Notes under the pieces: model-generated
Database searches by the model: none
What the model was told of the DNA's origin: nothing
Seen by the model: the letters and a program-made list of their open reading frames with translations, nothing else
Shown here: positions 20,276 to 32,170 of the stretch, in pieces
Layout: each line of letters opens with the position of its first letter
Position numbering within the stretch: the first letter of the stretch is position 1
DNA from: Hippopus hippopus
Taxonomy: Eukaryota; Mollusca; Bivalvia; Cardiida; Cardiidae
Reading direction: 5' to 3'
Length of the DNA stretch: 64,000 nucleotides
Assembly (NCBI GenBank): GCA_946811185.2
Contig: OX328112.1
Location: 17,155,215-17,219,214 of the forward strand
Position numbers and translations under genes: made by a program

Positions 20276-20483
20276 TCAACCCTTCACCTCACAATCCTGA
20301 CTTTCAACAACCCTGAGAAAAAAAGCCTTTTAAAACATGGCGGGAAAAGGAGAAAATGCTGGTAACCAGCATTTTCTCTTTTTCTTACCACGTTTTCTAC
20401 CCTTCCCAAAGCAAATTTCAGTTTTTCAGTCAGATTTAAATGTTGTTTGTTGTCTAAAACTGTGTCGTTTGATAAAGAGTTAA
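20276..20483 (+). mobile_element. family A copy
   Basis: CAACCCTTCACCTCACAATCC to GATAAAGAGTTAA with both core arms. Confidence 0.8.
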
Positions 20484-20692
20484 TGCCACTTTCAACATTA
20501 TTTCAGTAGTATTACAGAGACAGCTCACATTTCATGTGTTTCCTGGGTTTTACAAGTACTAGGCTGGGGCTTTGAGGTGTCTTGCCCAATGACACTCCCA
20601 CACACAAAAAAAATGGATCTAGTATGGCTCGAACCTGGGGCCTCCAGGTTAAGAGTCCCCCACTTTTCTGCTAAGCTACACAGGAGCCCAAA
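20484..20692 (-). mobile_element. SINE (family S1)
   Basis: Plus-strand AATGCCACTTTCAACATTAT (the tail), CTGGGTTTTACAAGTACTAG, TGTCTTGCCCAATGACAC and the B-box complement GGCTCGAACC near 20635. It begins immediately at the end of the preceding family A copy. Confidence 0.75.
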
Positions 20693-20741
20693 TGTATTTG
20701 GAGATGTTAATGTGACCCAATGATGACACTTGGCTTAAAAA

Positions 20742-21653
20742 ATAACAAAAAACATTGTGAGAAAAGGAGTAAACACTGGTCACCAGCATCTTCTCCTTCT
20801 ACCACATTGTTTTCAAAAGCTTTCTTCCCAAAGTTTTCAAAACACAGGATGGTTTGGTAAGGTGGTAAACTTTTTACTACACAACAAAATATCAGACTTG
20901 TCCTGGTTGAAAGCATTTCCAGATGACAAATGAATGCAACTTGAAAAATAAATATAGATTTGGGGACAGCCGAAAACATTGAGGGAAAAGGAGAAAATGC
21001 TGGTCCATTTTCTCCTTATCCCACATTGTTTTCAAAAGCCATCTCCCACAGGCCTGTGAACACTGGATTGTGTGGTTAGGAGTTTAGGGTAAAGCTAAGC
21101 TTTGTTTGACACCTGTCAAGTCTGACCTAGCTGTCATTAAATAATGAGGAGTGCCAATTGGCTGAGACATTTACAAATAGTATACAGGTAAATCTGGGGT
21201 ACCCAACAGGGTTATTTTGAAAGATTATCTAAATAAATAAAACCTTGTCCCGTGTCTACCATTTCCCATTTCTTTTACTCTTTACCACACAGCAAAAATT
21301 GTAGACTTGTACAACTTTAAAGTATTTGAAAGCAATATTTTAAACTTAGCTCATATGATGAAATTTGTCTTGGACAGTGTATGAAACATTGTGGGTAAAG
21401 GAGAAAATGCTGGTTGTCATCATAACTTTTCCTATGTTTTCAATATGCTTCTTCCTCAGGGATATTAGAAGTCCAGATTGTCAGGTAAAGGATTACCCAT
21501 GGTTCAAATGATAAAATTTGTCTTGGATAGGGTACAAAACATTGTGAGATAAAGGATATAATGCTGGTTACCAGCATTTCTTTTTCCCAATGGTTTCAAA
21601 ATGCTTCTTCCAAACAGTTGTTAAAATTATGTATTGTGTGGAAAAAGGTTAAC
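20742..21653 (-). mobile_element. cluster of four decayed family A copies (20742-20865, 20867-21086, 21277-21496, 21500-21653)
   Basis: Each keeps part of the hairpin (for example GGGAAAAGGAGAAAATGCTGG at about 20980) and at least one TTTACCA or GGTAAAG terminus; deletions affect one core arm. Confidence 0.7.
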
Positions 21654-21892
21654 AAAATAATGGAAGTGAAGCTCACTTGTATAAATTTATGCAACTATGA
21701 CATGTAGATTTTGCAGATCAAATCAAAATATCTAACAAGTGTAAATTTTAACAAGTTTGGAATATTCATTAGTTTTACAGGAAAATATTATTATGCTCTT
21801 GACAGGTTAATTATGTTTTGTGTAAACATAAGGGGAAAACATACAATTAAGTGAAAGATTTATATTTCTTCCATTTTTTCCTATGCATATTG

Positions 21893-22137
21893 TACTAACG
21901 ACTCCAATGAAGCTAGCTTTCGAAAAAAGTAAAAAAAAAAGAGATACTGCTGGTAACCAGCATTCTGCATTTTCTCTTTTTTCAAACAATGTTTTCTCAC
22001 GTAAACAAATCTAATGACGTCATCAACAGGGAGATAATTTGACTAATAGAAATGCCCCCATCAATAAAAATTTTCTTTCTTGCTTGAAAATGCTGATACA
22101 ATTGCCAGTCTTAAATTTTGCAGTTTGTTAAAGAGTT
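21893..22137 (+). mobile_element. family A copy, diverged
   Basis: ACGACTCCAATGAAGCTAGC, core GAGATACTGCTGGTAACCAGC and right end TTTGTTAAAGAGTTT. Confidence 0.6.
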
Positions 22138-22271
22138 TAAATTGTATACAAAATAGTGAGTCTACCTTGATTTTGAAGACATGTTTCCTGGACTTCTGTA
22201 CTTTTTTCTAAACCACTTCTCCAAATTGGAAACAATAAATTTTAGCAGACAAGAAATAAATTGTGTCTAAA

Positions 22272-22501
22272 TTTACCCTTTACCAGATGACAAAATTTTA
22301 GCCTTGTCCAAATTGAAAGCATTTGCAGACGACAATTTCAATGTGGCATAAACGGTGCAATTTTTCTTTGATATGGTAGAAAACATTTGTGGGAAAAGGA
22401 GAAAATGCTGGTTACCAGCATTTTCTCCTTTTCCCACAATGTTTTCAAATGGCTTCTTTCCCAGGGTCGTTGAAAGTCGGCATTGTGCGGTCAAGGGTTA
22501 A
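22272..22501 (-). mobile_element. family A copy, full length
   Basis: TTTACCCTTTACCAGATGAC, TTTGCAGACGACAA, an intact hairpin with GGGAAAAGGAGAAAATGCTGG, and GGTCAAGGGTTAA. Confidence 0.88.
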
Positions 22502-22519
22502 TGGGAAATATCTCTGAAA

Positions 22520-22816
22520 GTGTACAAAACAGTGAAAAGGAAACCATGGTAATATCTGGACTTGTCTCCTTTTCCCACTATGTTATCAAAGAAAGATTTC
22601 CTCAGGTATGTCTAAACAGGATTGTAAATAAAGGGCAAATTCTTCGTCACACAATCCTGATTTTCAATGCAGTGACCAGCATTTTCTTCTTTTCTCACCA
22701 AGTTTTCTATCCTTCCCACAACAAATTTCAATTTTCTAGATGTATTTATTGTTGTCTGCAAATGCTTTCAACTTGAACTAATCTAAAACTTTGTCGTTCG
22801 GTAGGTAAAGAGATAA
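22520..22816. mobile_element. two partial family A copies
   Basis: Right-end fragment 22520-22636 and left-truncated copy 22637-22816 with ACCAGCATTTTCTTCTTTTC and TGCAAATGCTTTCAACTTG. Confidence 0.55.
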
Positions 22817-23124
22817 TACATTCACAAGAGCATTGCAACATCAACATGTTCCCCACTGGAAGCCCCATCTAGTACATACAGCATCCTGGGGTTACCTGTT
22901 CATCAAAACAGAGGGATCATCTCAAAATGGATTGTTATCAAGTTTAGTGTGTGAAGAAATTTTTCTGATTAGACCTTAATATTGACATATAAAATCTCTC
23001 ATTTACAAAACAGATTATTTAAATTTTATGTATTTCATGTTCAATGCCATTTCCAAAATTATCTGGCCATTAAAAAAATGTGTCATGGTAGCCTGTAGGC
23101 TTGCCCAAAAAGTGCCATTTCCAA

Positions 23125-24138
23125 AAACCTGAAACAAAAGGCTTTGGTAAACATTGGATAAAACATTGGACAACCAGCATTTCCTTTTATATCAATGCCT
23201 TCAATAGACAAATATCTTGAGCCACAATAAAATTTATTGTCCTCAAATGCTTTTAAATTAGGCATGTGTAGGGCTTTGTGTGTACACCTCTTTACCACTA
23301 AATTTTGACCTGTCCTGATTGAAAGCTATTGCAAACAAAAATTTAAATGTGGCTCAAATGATGGAATTTATTTTTGACGTGATAGTAAACATTGTTGGAA
23401 AAGGAGAAAATACTGATAACCCTTTCCCACAATGTTTTCAAAAGGCTTTTTTCTCAGGGTCATTAAAACTGGATTGTGTGGTAAAGAGTTCATTATAAGA
23501 TGGCTGCTGCTTTCAAGAGCACTTGGGAGTACTGCTGCCTGCCAGCTGTCATTTGACCAGGTGTACAACATCTTAGATAAACTTACAAACACTCAGCATC
23601 ATAATATTCAATTAGTCTTGGATGATAGACATCAGCCAGCATTTTTTTAGTGGACAAATGTTCCCTTTTTTAACTCTGAACGAAAAAAATAAACTTTTAC
23701 ACTTGACCAAATTGAAAGCATGTCTAGAAGACGAATTCAGCATAAATTGTGGTTCTAAAGATGATGTCTGTCCATGAAATGGTAGAAATTATAAATACCA
23801 ACATTTTCTCCTTTTCCCACAATGTTTTCAAAAGCCTTATTCCCCAAGATCATAGGACCCCAGGATTGTCTGGTGTAGGCATAACGGTGCTGCCAAATTT
23901 TGCCAGAGTGGACAAACATCACTGTAACCCTTTACCAAACATCCAAATCCACACCTGTCAGAGTTTAAAGAATTTGCTGTCAACAAATGTGGATCAAGCG
24001 ATAGCTTTTTCCTTAAAATAAGGGAAAACTTTGAGGAAAAAGGAAAATTTGCTTGTAACCAGCACTTTCTCCTTTTCCCACAATGTTTTCAAAAGCCTTT
24101 TTTTCCACACGTTCATCAAAACTTTTGATTGTTAGACA
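23125..24138 (-). mobile_element. cluster of decayed family A copies (23125-23290, 23287-23491, 23669-23878, 23926-24138)
   Basis: All show TTTACCA-type left ends, GAAAGC...TTGCAGA subterminal blocks and partial cores such as AAAAGGAGAAAATACTG; arms are uneven. Confidence 0.65.
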
Positions 24139-24321
24139 AAAGCGCCCATATCGATTTTTGCATGGAGGCCCGAAGGTCCAACCTAATTTTGCAACTGTAG
24201 ACAAATATCAAATTATCACGACTTTCCATTTCGATAAGGCAGATAAATTAGGTTTCCACATCATTTTTGTCTATAAGCCAAGCGCTTCCATGTAATTTTG
24301 CCAGAGTGGATGATTAGTTTA

Positions 24322-24535
24322 GATTGAATTGTGCTTTCAACATTATTTCAGTCATATCACAGTGACAGATCTAAGTCAAGTTCATGTACCTCCTGGGTTT
24401 CATCAGTGCTAGGCTAAGGCTCTGGCTTGTCTCGCCCAAGGACACTCCAAAGAAAAACACAGTGCTTCCAGTGAGGCTCATACATGTGTCTTCTGTTTTA
24501 AGAGTGCTACAAGTTACCTCTGAGCAGGACCCTCA
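24322..24535 (-). mobile_element. SINE (family S1, diverged)
   Basis: TGTGCTTTCAACATTATTTC, TCCTGGGTTTCATCAGTGC and TCTCGCCCAAGGACACTCC in the usual order, with a degraded tRNA-like head near 24480-24535. Confidence 0.65.
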
Positions 24536-24612
24536 AGAGTGCACAAACATCTCATATCATTCCAATAGTTTCTACATAATTTTGCCACTGTGGACAAAAC
24601 ATCCCATAATTG

Positions 24613-25272
24613 TTATAACCCGTAACAACACAGTCCCAAGTTCTAATAAACCTGGGAAAAAAGAGTTTGAAAACATTGTGGCATTTTGTCCATTTCCCAC
24701 AATGTTTCCCATCTTTTCAGAAACAAATTTCCTTTGATTCACATCTATTTTTTTGTCTGCAAATTAATGTTTTCCATTTAGAAAACTCTAAGTTTTCAAT
24801 TTAGAAAACTCTAAGAGTTGAAATTTCTGTCTCCTTCATATTTAACTCTTTACCACTAAATCTAGAGCTTTAACAGCCCTGGGGATGGCTTTTCAAAACA
24901 CTGTAGAAAATGCTGGTAATCAGCATTTTCTCCTATTACCACAAAATTTCCTATCCTATCAAAGACAGAAGTCATCTTTTGAGCTACTTTTGTCATCTGC
25001 AATGTTTTCAATCTGATAGAGTCTAAAATTTTGTCATATAGCAGAATAAATAATAAACCCTCTACCACACAATCGCGAGTTTTAACAACCCAAAGGAAGA
25101 AGCCTTTAGAAAACATTGTGGGAAAAGGAGAAAATGCTGGTAACCAGCATTTTCTCCTTTTCCCAGAATGTTTTCTACACTTTTAAAGAGAAATTTCATC
25201 ATTTGTGCAATACTGAACTTGAGCATCCAATTTGGACAAGTCTAAAATTTTGTTGTTTGGTACAGAGTTGAA
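24613..25272 (+). mobile_element. three family A copies (24613-24817, 24842-25050, 25054-25272)
   Basis: The last has a full hairpin (GGGAAAAGGAGAAAATGCTGG) and TTTGGTACAGAGTTG. The first two have shortened cores. Confidence 0.75.
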
Positions 25273-25312
25273 TTAAACCTTAAAGCGTCTTTCATGATTA
25301 CAGTTGCCTTTG

Positions 25313-25378
25313 CAGCCAGTGTAGATCAAGATCAGACTGCACAGAACATGCAGTCTGATCTTCGATCTACACTGTCTG
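25313..25378. repeat. family B core, near perfect
   Basis: CAGTGTAGATCAAGATCAG, ACTGCACAGAACATGCAGT and CTGATCTTCGATCTACACTG. Confidence 0.8.
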
Positions 25379-25379
25379 C

Positions 25380-26140
25380 TTTCCTGAAACACTACAGACA
25401 AAAGCAACCATAATATTTCTATCACTTGTGTCTTATTTGTAGACTTAAAAAAGTCTGTTGGGTATTTGGGCGCTCTAAGTTAAAATATGATTATGTAGCA
25501 TCTGCTTTTTTGATGTAATTAATTACTATTCCTCGCTTCACTGTTTTTTTCATCTTTCAAGCAGCCATCCCGTCCTAACTTTAAAATGAATTTTAAGTTC
25601 CTCATGTCAGAAAATGACATTTTCCTTGAGCAAATTTAACCATTTCCTGTTTAATTTGTCACGATTCCCACTTAAAATTCATCAGCTGTTTAGAAAGTCA
25701 TTTGGCATCAAAAACAAATGAAATACACTCCAGTTTGTTCCACATATTCCTGACAGAAATCTCATATTTTGGCAGTACAAGACAAGGAAAGAGCTTGTCA
25801 CAGCATCAGTTAGAACTAGACAATGGAACAATATCATACCCAAGAGAAGCTATGAATAGCCATTTGATCCCCATGCTGCGACCCTGACCTTGGAATCTGG
25901 TGTCTTGAGATATGGAGCTGACTTAGTTCAAGAGCATGTGACCTTTGACTCCTTGACCTTTGATCCTGGTGTCTCAAAAAACCGTCTACATAATCTTGTC
26001 ATCATGGTGCACATAATGTGAAACATTTCGAAATCAGTCAAAGTAAGTGGGCAGTTAGACCACCAGGGTATAACATGATACATCCTGGGGGCGGGCGGGC
26101 GGGCTATAAAGGTGGCCAAGACACTGGTTCTTCTTTCACA
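25380..26140. other. no gene seen
   Basis: Unique sequence; a short GGGCGGGCGGGCGGGC run near 26090 and a poly-C run near 26145 precede the minisatellite. Confidence 0.4.
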
Positions 26141-26154
26141 AGACCCCCCCCCCC

Positions 26155-26905
26155 CCAGTTCTTTTCTGTGCACAGCGTAAAGCAGTGATACAAAGACTCC
26201 TCAGTTTTTTTATGTCCACAATGTAAAGCACTGATAATACACAGATCCCTCCGCTCTTTTATGTGCCTAGTGTAAAGTACTGATATACAGACCTCAGTTC
26301 TTTTATGTGCCCAATGAAAAACACTAATACACAGATCCCTCTTTTCTTTTATGTGCCCAGTGTAAAGCACTGATATACAGACCTCAGTTCTTTTATGTGC
26401 CCAGTGTAAAGCACTAAATACACAGACCCCCCAGTTCTTTTATATGCCCAGTGTAAAACACTGATACACATGTCCCCGAGTTCTTTTATGTGCCCAGTGT
26501 AAAGCACTGATACTCAGAACCCTCAGTTCTTTTATATGCCCAGTGTAAAGCACTAATAGACAGATCCCTTAGTTCTTTTATGTGCCCAGTGTAAAGTACT
26601 AATATGCAGACCCCAGTTACGTGCCGGTGTAAAGCACTAATAGACAGATCCCTTAGTTCTTTTATGTGCCCAGTGTAAAGTACTGATATGCAGACCCCAG
26701 TTACGTGCCCGGTGTAAAGCACTAATAGACAGATCCCTCGGTTCTTTTATGTGCCAAGTGTAAAGCATTGATATAGACCACAGTTCTTGTATATGCCAAA
26801 TACAAAGCACTGATATACAGACCCCATTTCTTTTATGAGCTCAATGTAAAGCACTGATTGACAGACCCCTCAGTTCTTTTTTGAGCCAAGTGTAAAGCAC
26901 TGATA
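26155..26905. repeat. 46-bp minisatellite, about 16 units
   Basis: The unit TTCTTTTATGTGCCCAGTG with TAAAGCACTGATA and CAGACCCC recurs every 44-47 bp (for example starts at 26298, 26344, 26388, 26435, 26481, 26527). The open frames across it are repeat translations. Confidence 0.92.
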
Positions 26906-26909
26906 CAAG

Positions 26910-27461
26910 CTAGGCTTGGCTAGGCTATGACTGAACACATCAGAAAAGTAAAAGGGCAAAGCAGAAATCTCAATGTTGAGAAATTCCCTTAGCGTCAAGT
27001 GCAAACAAATAAAAAATTGGCATGTGAGAATTTACTACAGCAAAGACTGGTTCACAAGTAAACTATTGTGAACGATTACAGTATTGAATTTTAAACCAGT
27101 CTAGCATGAACAACAGGTTGACATGGCCAACAAAGTCCTGGCAGTTTTATGACACATACAATTTCAATGCTTTTTTATGACAAATACATTTCACTGGTAT
27201 TAACATGATTTTGAAATTTCAGATGATTGTTTGCCATTAGAGGTTAGAAGACAGATTCGTCACATAACTATGTACATTGGACTAGTAAAGTGAAAAAAAA
27301 AAACAAAACATTTAGATCATTTTATACAGTTAGTATTGATGTTGACACTGACATTGGGTTGAACTTCCTTTTTCCCGAGAATTTATGCTTCATTTTCAAC
27401 AACTTATGGATCTGAATGTACCCTTCAAAGAACCCATTTCCTCAGTACATTTTCATGACAA
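26910..27461. other. no gene seen
   Basis: Unique AT-rich sequence with an A-run near 27293. Confidence 0.4.
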
Positions 27462-27556
27462 TTAACCCTTAACTAAACAATCCAGTGCTTTAACAACCCT
27501 GAAGAATGCTTTTTATAACATTGTGAAAAAAGAAGAAACTGCTGGTAACCAGCATA
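27462..27556 (+). mobile_element. family A left half
   Basis: TTAACCCTTAACTAAACAAT to CTGCTGGTAACCAGCAT; the rest is replaced by a SINE. Confidence 0.65.
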
Positions 27557-27559
27557 ACG

Positions 27560-27830
27560 TTTTTCATCATTTCGATGACATCATTTTTGTCGCCGTTTCC
27601 AATTTCAGCATGATTTCAGTTATATAAGAGTGGAAAGTGCACCTGTCCATGCTTTCCTTTAGTTTCTTTTACAAGTGCTTCCCACAACTTTCTTCCCAAA
27701 CCACTGTCTGTTTTTCCACATAATCATTGTCAAAACAATGATAACAGTAAGTGAGGGATGAATCCTGTTGCAATGGTTATCATCAATTCTCAAAATGAAA
27801 GCCACAAAGTGTGGATTCTAACCAGCTTTT
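27560..27830 (-). mobile_element. SINE (family S2, diverged)
   Basis: GCCGTTTCCAATTTCAGCAT, CTGTCCATGCTTTCC and GTGAGGGATGAATCCTGTTG match the order in the reversed S2 copies. It sits at the core of the preceding family A half, so it may have interrupted that element. Confidence 0.55.
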
Positions 27831-28365
27831 TTTCCTTTTTTTTCCATAACCCTTCTCCTTCAGTGTTCTAGAAATCTAAATTTCTGTGGTCTAATGAAGA
27901 GATAACTCTTAAAACCAAACAACAAAATTTCAGAGATCCACTTTGAAAGAATTTGCAGTTGACAAATGTGGTTGAAATGATGAAATGCGTAAAAGGATAG
28001 CCTGAGTAGGGTAGAAAAAACATTATGGGAATAGGAGAAACTGCTGCTTACCAGCATTTTCTCCTGTTCCCACAAAATTTCAAAAGGCTTCTTTCTCAGT
28101 GTAATAAAAACTCGGGATTGTGTAGTAAAGAGTTAAAAACTTTACCAAATGACCAACTTTTAACAAGTCCAAATTGAAAGCATTTGCAGATGACAAATTG
28201 AAGGTGGCTCAAATCACAAAATTTGTCCTTGATTGGACAGAAAACATTGTTGGAAAAGTACAGAATGCTGGTAACCAGCATTTTCACCTTTTCCCACAAT
28301 ATTTTCCAAAGTCATCTCCATCAGGGTTGTTGAAACTCGGGGTAAACCGTTGTAAAGGATAATTC
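27830..28365 (-). mobile_element. family A: right end 27830-27904, copy 27903-28136, copy 28133-28365
   Basis: The two fuller copies share TTAA 28133-28136. The cores are GGGAATAGGAGAAACTGCTGC-type and GTACAGAATGCTGGTAACC-type, both diverged. Confidence 0.7.
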
Positions 28366-28925
28366 TTAGCCAGATGACAAATGTTCACACCTGTGGTGTG
28401 TCTTTATTGAAGGTAATTGCAGAAAAAACTAGAGCTGTCACTGAATGTGACTTAATACCCCCCGCCAGCGCTTTGACAGAAACAGGCACTTTAACAAAAA
28501 ATTTTCTAAGTTCAAGGGGAGATTACCCTTGAATCATAGGGAGTAGATGATTGAAAACTGCGTCTTGAACAACTTCAGTATCAATGTATCAACAAACTTT
28601 CAATACAATAGCAGCAAAACTGTAGGAGTTCGAGATACAAAATTACTAGTATTTTGTACACAGACGGACACACGGACGGAAGAATTACTAGTATTTTGTA
28701 CACAGACGGACACACGGACGGAAGAACGGACAGACAGGCTGATTCCAGTATACCCCCGAAAACATTCATTTTGCGGGGGTATAAATAAAAATGTGGTTCA
28801 AACTACGGAAACTTTTTTATGAAAGGGTAAAAAACACTGTGGGAAAAGGTGAAAATGCTGGTGACTAGCATTTTCTCTTTTTCCAACAATGTTTTCAATG
28901 GCCGTTCCCTCAAGATTGTTTACAC
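28366..28925 (-). mobile_element. family A copy interrupted by a family E element
   Basis: The left arm ends ...GGTAATTGCAGAAAA at about 28427 and resumes AATGTGGTTCAAACTACGG at about 28790, the exact next block of the family A consensus. The core GGGAAAAGGTGAAAATGCTGG is intact. Confidence 0.75.
28426..28786 (-). mobile_element. family E element with duplicated internal segment
   Basis: Begins ACTAGAGCTGTCACTGAATG, ends in the hairpin TATACCCCCG...GCGGGGGTATAA. An internal segment TTACTAGTATTTTGTACACAG with GACGGACACACGGACGGAAG is present twice in tandem. Confidence 0.85.
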
Positions 28926-28959
28926 ACATTAACATTGCAGTAGTCTTCGTTTGGATAAA

Positions 28960-29230
28960 ACATGACTTGGTAGTTCAGTGGTTAGCGTATCTGACGTGTG
29001 ACCTGGTGGTTGCTGGTTCGATACCCTGTTGGGGCCAACTCTCTTACCAGCAATTTTTTGCCACTCATATCTGATGCATATGAGAAAAATAGTCAGTGGC
29101 TTGGAAAGAAAGTTGTGCTAGTACTGGTATGTGAAAACCAAGAAACACATGCATCGGCACACTGACCTCTGTGGCATGACCTAAAGTGTTAACATGTTAC
29201 TAACTCCAATACAAACAAAATCATTTGAGT
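28960..29230 (+). mobile_element. SINE (family S3)
   Basis: Head GGTAGTTCAGTGGTTAGCG (A box) and GCTGGTTCGATACCC (B box); body AGTCAGTGGCTTGGAAAGAA; tail ACTCCAATACAAA. Same family as 52096-52372. Confidence 0.8.
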
Positions 29231-29426
29231 AAATGAGAAATTTCTTACATGTAGCTGTCTTACCAAGCTTGTGAAACGTTATAAAATTCCAGCCCCATGA
29301 TGAATTTTAGTGTATTTCTATCCTGTACAAATATAATCCTTGTTTAACCTCAATACTATGTGTACAACTAAACCTTCCCTCACTAAAGACCGTCACACAC
29401 TGACTCACAAGCATACACAAATGTGA

Positions 29427-29536
29427 CCCTTAATCAAACAAACCACGGTTTTAAACTACTTGTTATGCAATGGGAGCTTTTCAAAACATTGTGGGAAAAA
29501 GGATAAAATGCCTTTTCCTCCATGTTTTCCAGCCTA
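29427..29536 (+). mobile_element. family A left fragment
   Basis: CCCTTAATCAAACAAACCAC and CATTGTGGGAAAAAGGATAAAATG; the right half is missing. Confidence 0.55.
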
Positions 29537-29642
29537 AAAATGCCATATCCAGTGATTTTTTTACAATTTGCTATAAGTGAGTCCTGGGACTCGCTGGGAT
29601 GAAAAACTATGAGTCTGAAACCAACTTTACGAGTCCCACCTT

Positions 29643-29880
29643 TTAACTCATTACCAAACGGCAAAATTTTAGGTTTGTCCAAATCGAAAGCATTAACAGA
29701 CGACAAAATAAAAGTTATTGAAGTTATTGAAGATTTAGAATTCGTTTTTAGAAGGGTAGAAAACATTGTCGGAAAAAGAGAAAATGCTGGTTACCAGCAT
29801 TTTCTCCTTTTCCCACAATGTTTTCGAAAGGCTTCTTTCTCAGAGGCGTCAAAATTAGGGATCGTGTGGTAATGAGTTAA
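29643..29880 (-). mobile_element. family A copy, 238 bp, intact
   Basis: TTAACTCATTACCAAACGGC / GGTAATGAGTTAA. Note the matched T-for-C change in both terminal repeats (CTCATTACC and GGTAATGAG). Full hairpin. Confidence 0.9.
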
Positions 29881-29975
29881 ACCCCATTTTAAAAAAAATA
29901 TTGTTCAAATTGTTAAAAAATCTGTATGGTCTGATTTATGAATTGTCTGTCATGAATTCTCTTCACTTTCGTAAG

Positions 29976-30203
29976 TTAGCCAACTAAAAAGTTTAAGCCA
30001 GTGTGACTTGAATTCTCTCGGTTTCGAATTGGCCGGGGCCGAATCCACGCCGATTGAACTGCCGATGATTTCTCATTATTCTCGACATTTTTATCGGTAT
30101 GTAAGTCACTATGAATCGGCAGGTCAGACTCTTGTGATTTCGTAAACAAACTAGTTAAAGTTTGTTGTTTGTGATCGGATTTTGCCTTCTTTTTTGGTGG
30201 CAT
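29976..30203 (-). pseudogene. possible N-terminal fragment of a transposase-derived (hAT/ZMYM-like) protein
   Basis: The minus-strand frame from ATG at 30203 starts MPPKKKAKSDHKQQTLTSLF and runs about 75 residues to a stop at 29976. A basic, NLS-like start followed by a PIP-box-like Q-x-x-L-x-x-L-F motif is common at the N terminus of hAT-derived and KIAA1586/ZMYM-like proteins. No zinc finger or catalytic domain follows, so it is a fragment, a first exon or a chance frame. Confidence 0.3.
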
Positions 30204-30733
30204 TGCTTGCGCATTACATCGTTTAGATATAGATCTACGCACTGGAATTTTTTCGACGAAATGGAAATCGTCTGAGGATATCTAAATCGCCCGGGTATAA
30301 AAAAGATTCAAAAAGTAATTATTTGCCGATGAGGACATGAAATGATAGTTGTTCATTCATATTGACTACAATTTTCTGCAATTAAGTAAGAATATGCCTT
30401 GGAGAGGATCTATAACGTACGTGCTGGATGTCGATATTCCGTGTACCCGAATAAAAAGAAAAACGGAAACCATTCCATAGACTAGATTACTTAGGCTAAA
30501 AATAGACCGGAAAATGAAGGTACCAGTCTAAAGTAGAAAAATTACCGGTGTTTCGATAGAAAATTTAAACACTTTAATTGATCGGGATCAAACGAAATTT
30601 TGCAAAAGGCATTGATATCAAAATCAGTGCGTCTCGAAAATACACATATCTCAAAGTTTTGCGTCCTCGGCAATTTCTTTGCGTCCCTGACGCAGGACGC
30701 ACAGGTAAATGAAACACTGCATATCATGTCATT

Positions 30734-31392
30734 TTAAACCTTTGCCAAACAACCCCTGGTTTTCACGACCCTGAGAAAGAAGCCTTCTGAAAACATTGTG
30801 AAAAAGGAGAAAATGCTGGTAACCAGCATTTTCTCCTTTTTCCACAATGTTTCCTTCCCTTCCCAAAACAAATTGCAATTTTTGAGTCACATGAACTTTG
30901 TCGTCTGCAAATGCTTCCAATTTGGACTAGTCTAAAATTTTGTCGTTTGGTAAAGAGTTAACCCTTTACCACAAAATCCCAACTTTTAACCACCATTCAA
31001 GGACAAATCTTTTGAAAATATTGTGGAAAAAGGAGAAAATGCTGGTAGCCAGCATTTTCTCCTTTTCCCACAATGTTTTCTACCCTTCCCAAAACAAATT
31101 TCAAGTTTTTAGTCACATCTATTTTGTCTTCTGCAAATGTTCCCAATTTTTCCACATCTAAAATTTTTTTGTTTGGTAAAGAGTTGAACAACCCTGATGC
31201 AGAAAGCTTTTGAAAACATTGTGGGAAAAGAAGAAAATGCAGGTAACCAGTATTTTTTTCTTTTCCCACCATATTTTCTTCCTTTTCAAAGACCAAGTCT
31301 AACATTAATTTTGATCTACATTTCTTTCATGGTCTACAAAAGCTTTCAATTTGGACAAGTCTACGACTTTGTCATGTGGTCATGGATTTAAC
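30734..31392 (+). mobile_element. three family A copies in tandem (30734-30961, 30958-31188, 31189-31392)
   Basis: Copies one and two share the single TTAA at 30958-30961 and are in the same orientation, both with near-perfect hairpins. The third lacks its left 20 bp. Confidence 0.88.
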
Positions 31393-31802
31393 AATTACAA
31401 ACTACAAATTTTTGCAAAGATAGTTATCAATAGTCTGAAAAAATTTGGCAATGCTGGGTATAGGACCAAGCACAACAGTCCTGTGTTTCAAACCCTGTAC
31501 ATAACCCAGTGAGCTTCTTTGCTCTGCTATTAGTGTTGGGCAATCGATTTAACATCCCAATCGATTATAGTTTTCTAATCAGAAGAGCAAACCAACTTGC
31601 TATCGACTGTACAATCAGTTTCTCTGCTTAACTGAGAATACCTTTTTGCTTTAAATACTGTGACAATTTGACTAAAATTAATGATATTACGTGTATAAAG
31701 ATGCTATGTTCTGTACTTTAAAAATCAAAGGAAATACATAACAATTAAATTCTTTGCTGTATATAATACCCTGTATTTTGGTACTTTAATCTGAACTTCG
31801 AA

Positions 31803-31947
31803 ACCAGTTCAAAAAAAATTCAGACTTGTTCATATTTCAAGCATTTGCAGATGACAGTTCAACAGTTGCTCAAATGGCTAAATTTGTATTTCAAAGCATA
31901 GAACATAAGTGGAAAAAGGGAGAAAACAATGGTCACATCCATTAACC
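31803..31947 (-). mobile_element. decayed family A fragment inside the hAT-like element
   Basis: CAGACTTGTTCATATTTCAAG, ATTTGCAGATGACAG and GTGGAAAAAGGGAGAAAACAA; core and right end are missing. Confidence 0.6.
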
Positions 31948-32170
31948 CTTTACCACACGGCAAAATTTAAGACCTATCCAAATTGAAAGCATTTGCAGAA
32001 GACAATTTCACAGTGGCTCAAATGACACAACTTTTCTTTGATAGGGTAGAAAACTTTGTGGGAAAAGGAGAAAATGCTGGTTACCAGCATTTTCTCCTTT
32101 TCCCACAATGTTTTCAAAAGGCCTCTTCTTCAAGGGTGTTAAAAGGCGTCATTGTGTGGTAAAGGGTTAA
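31942..32170 (-). mobile_element. family A copy nested in the hAT-like element
   Basis: 229 bp, TTAACCCTTTACCACACGGC / GGTAAAGGGTTAA, near-perfect hairpin. It therefore moved after the hAT-like insertion. Confidence 0.9.

Noticed and set aside
26155..26905. CRISPR-like array of regular repeats
   Set aside because: Units are contiguous 46-bp tandem repeats without unique spacers, in a eukaryotic context; it is a minisatellite.
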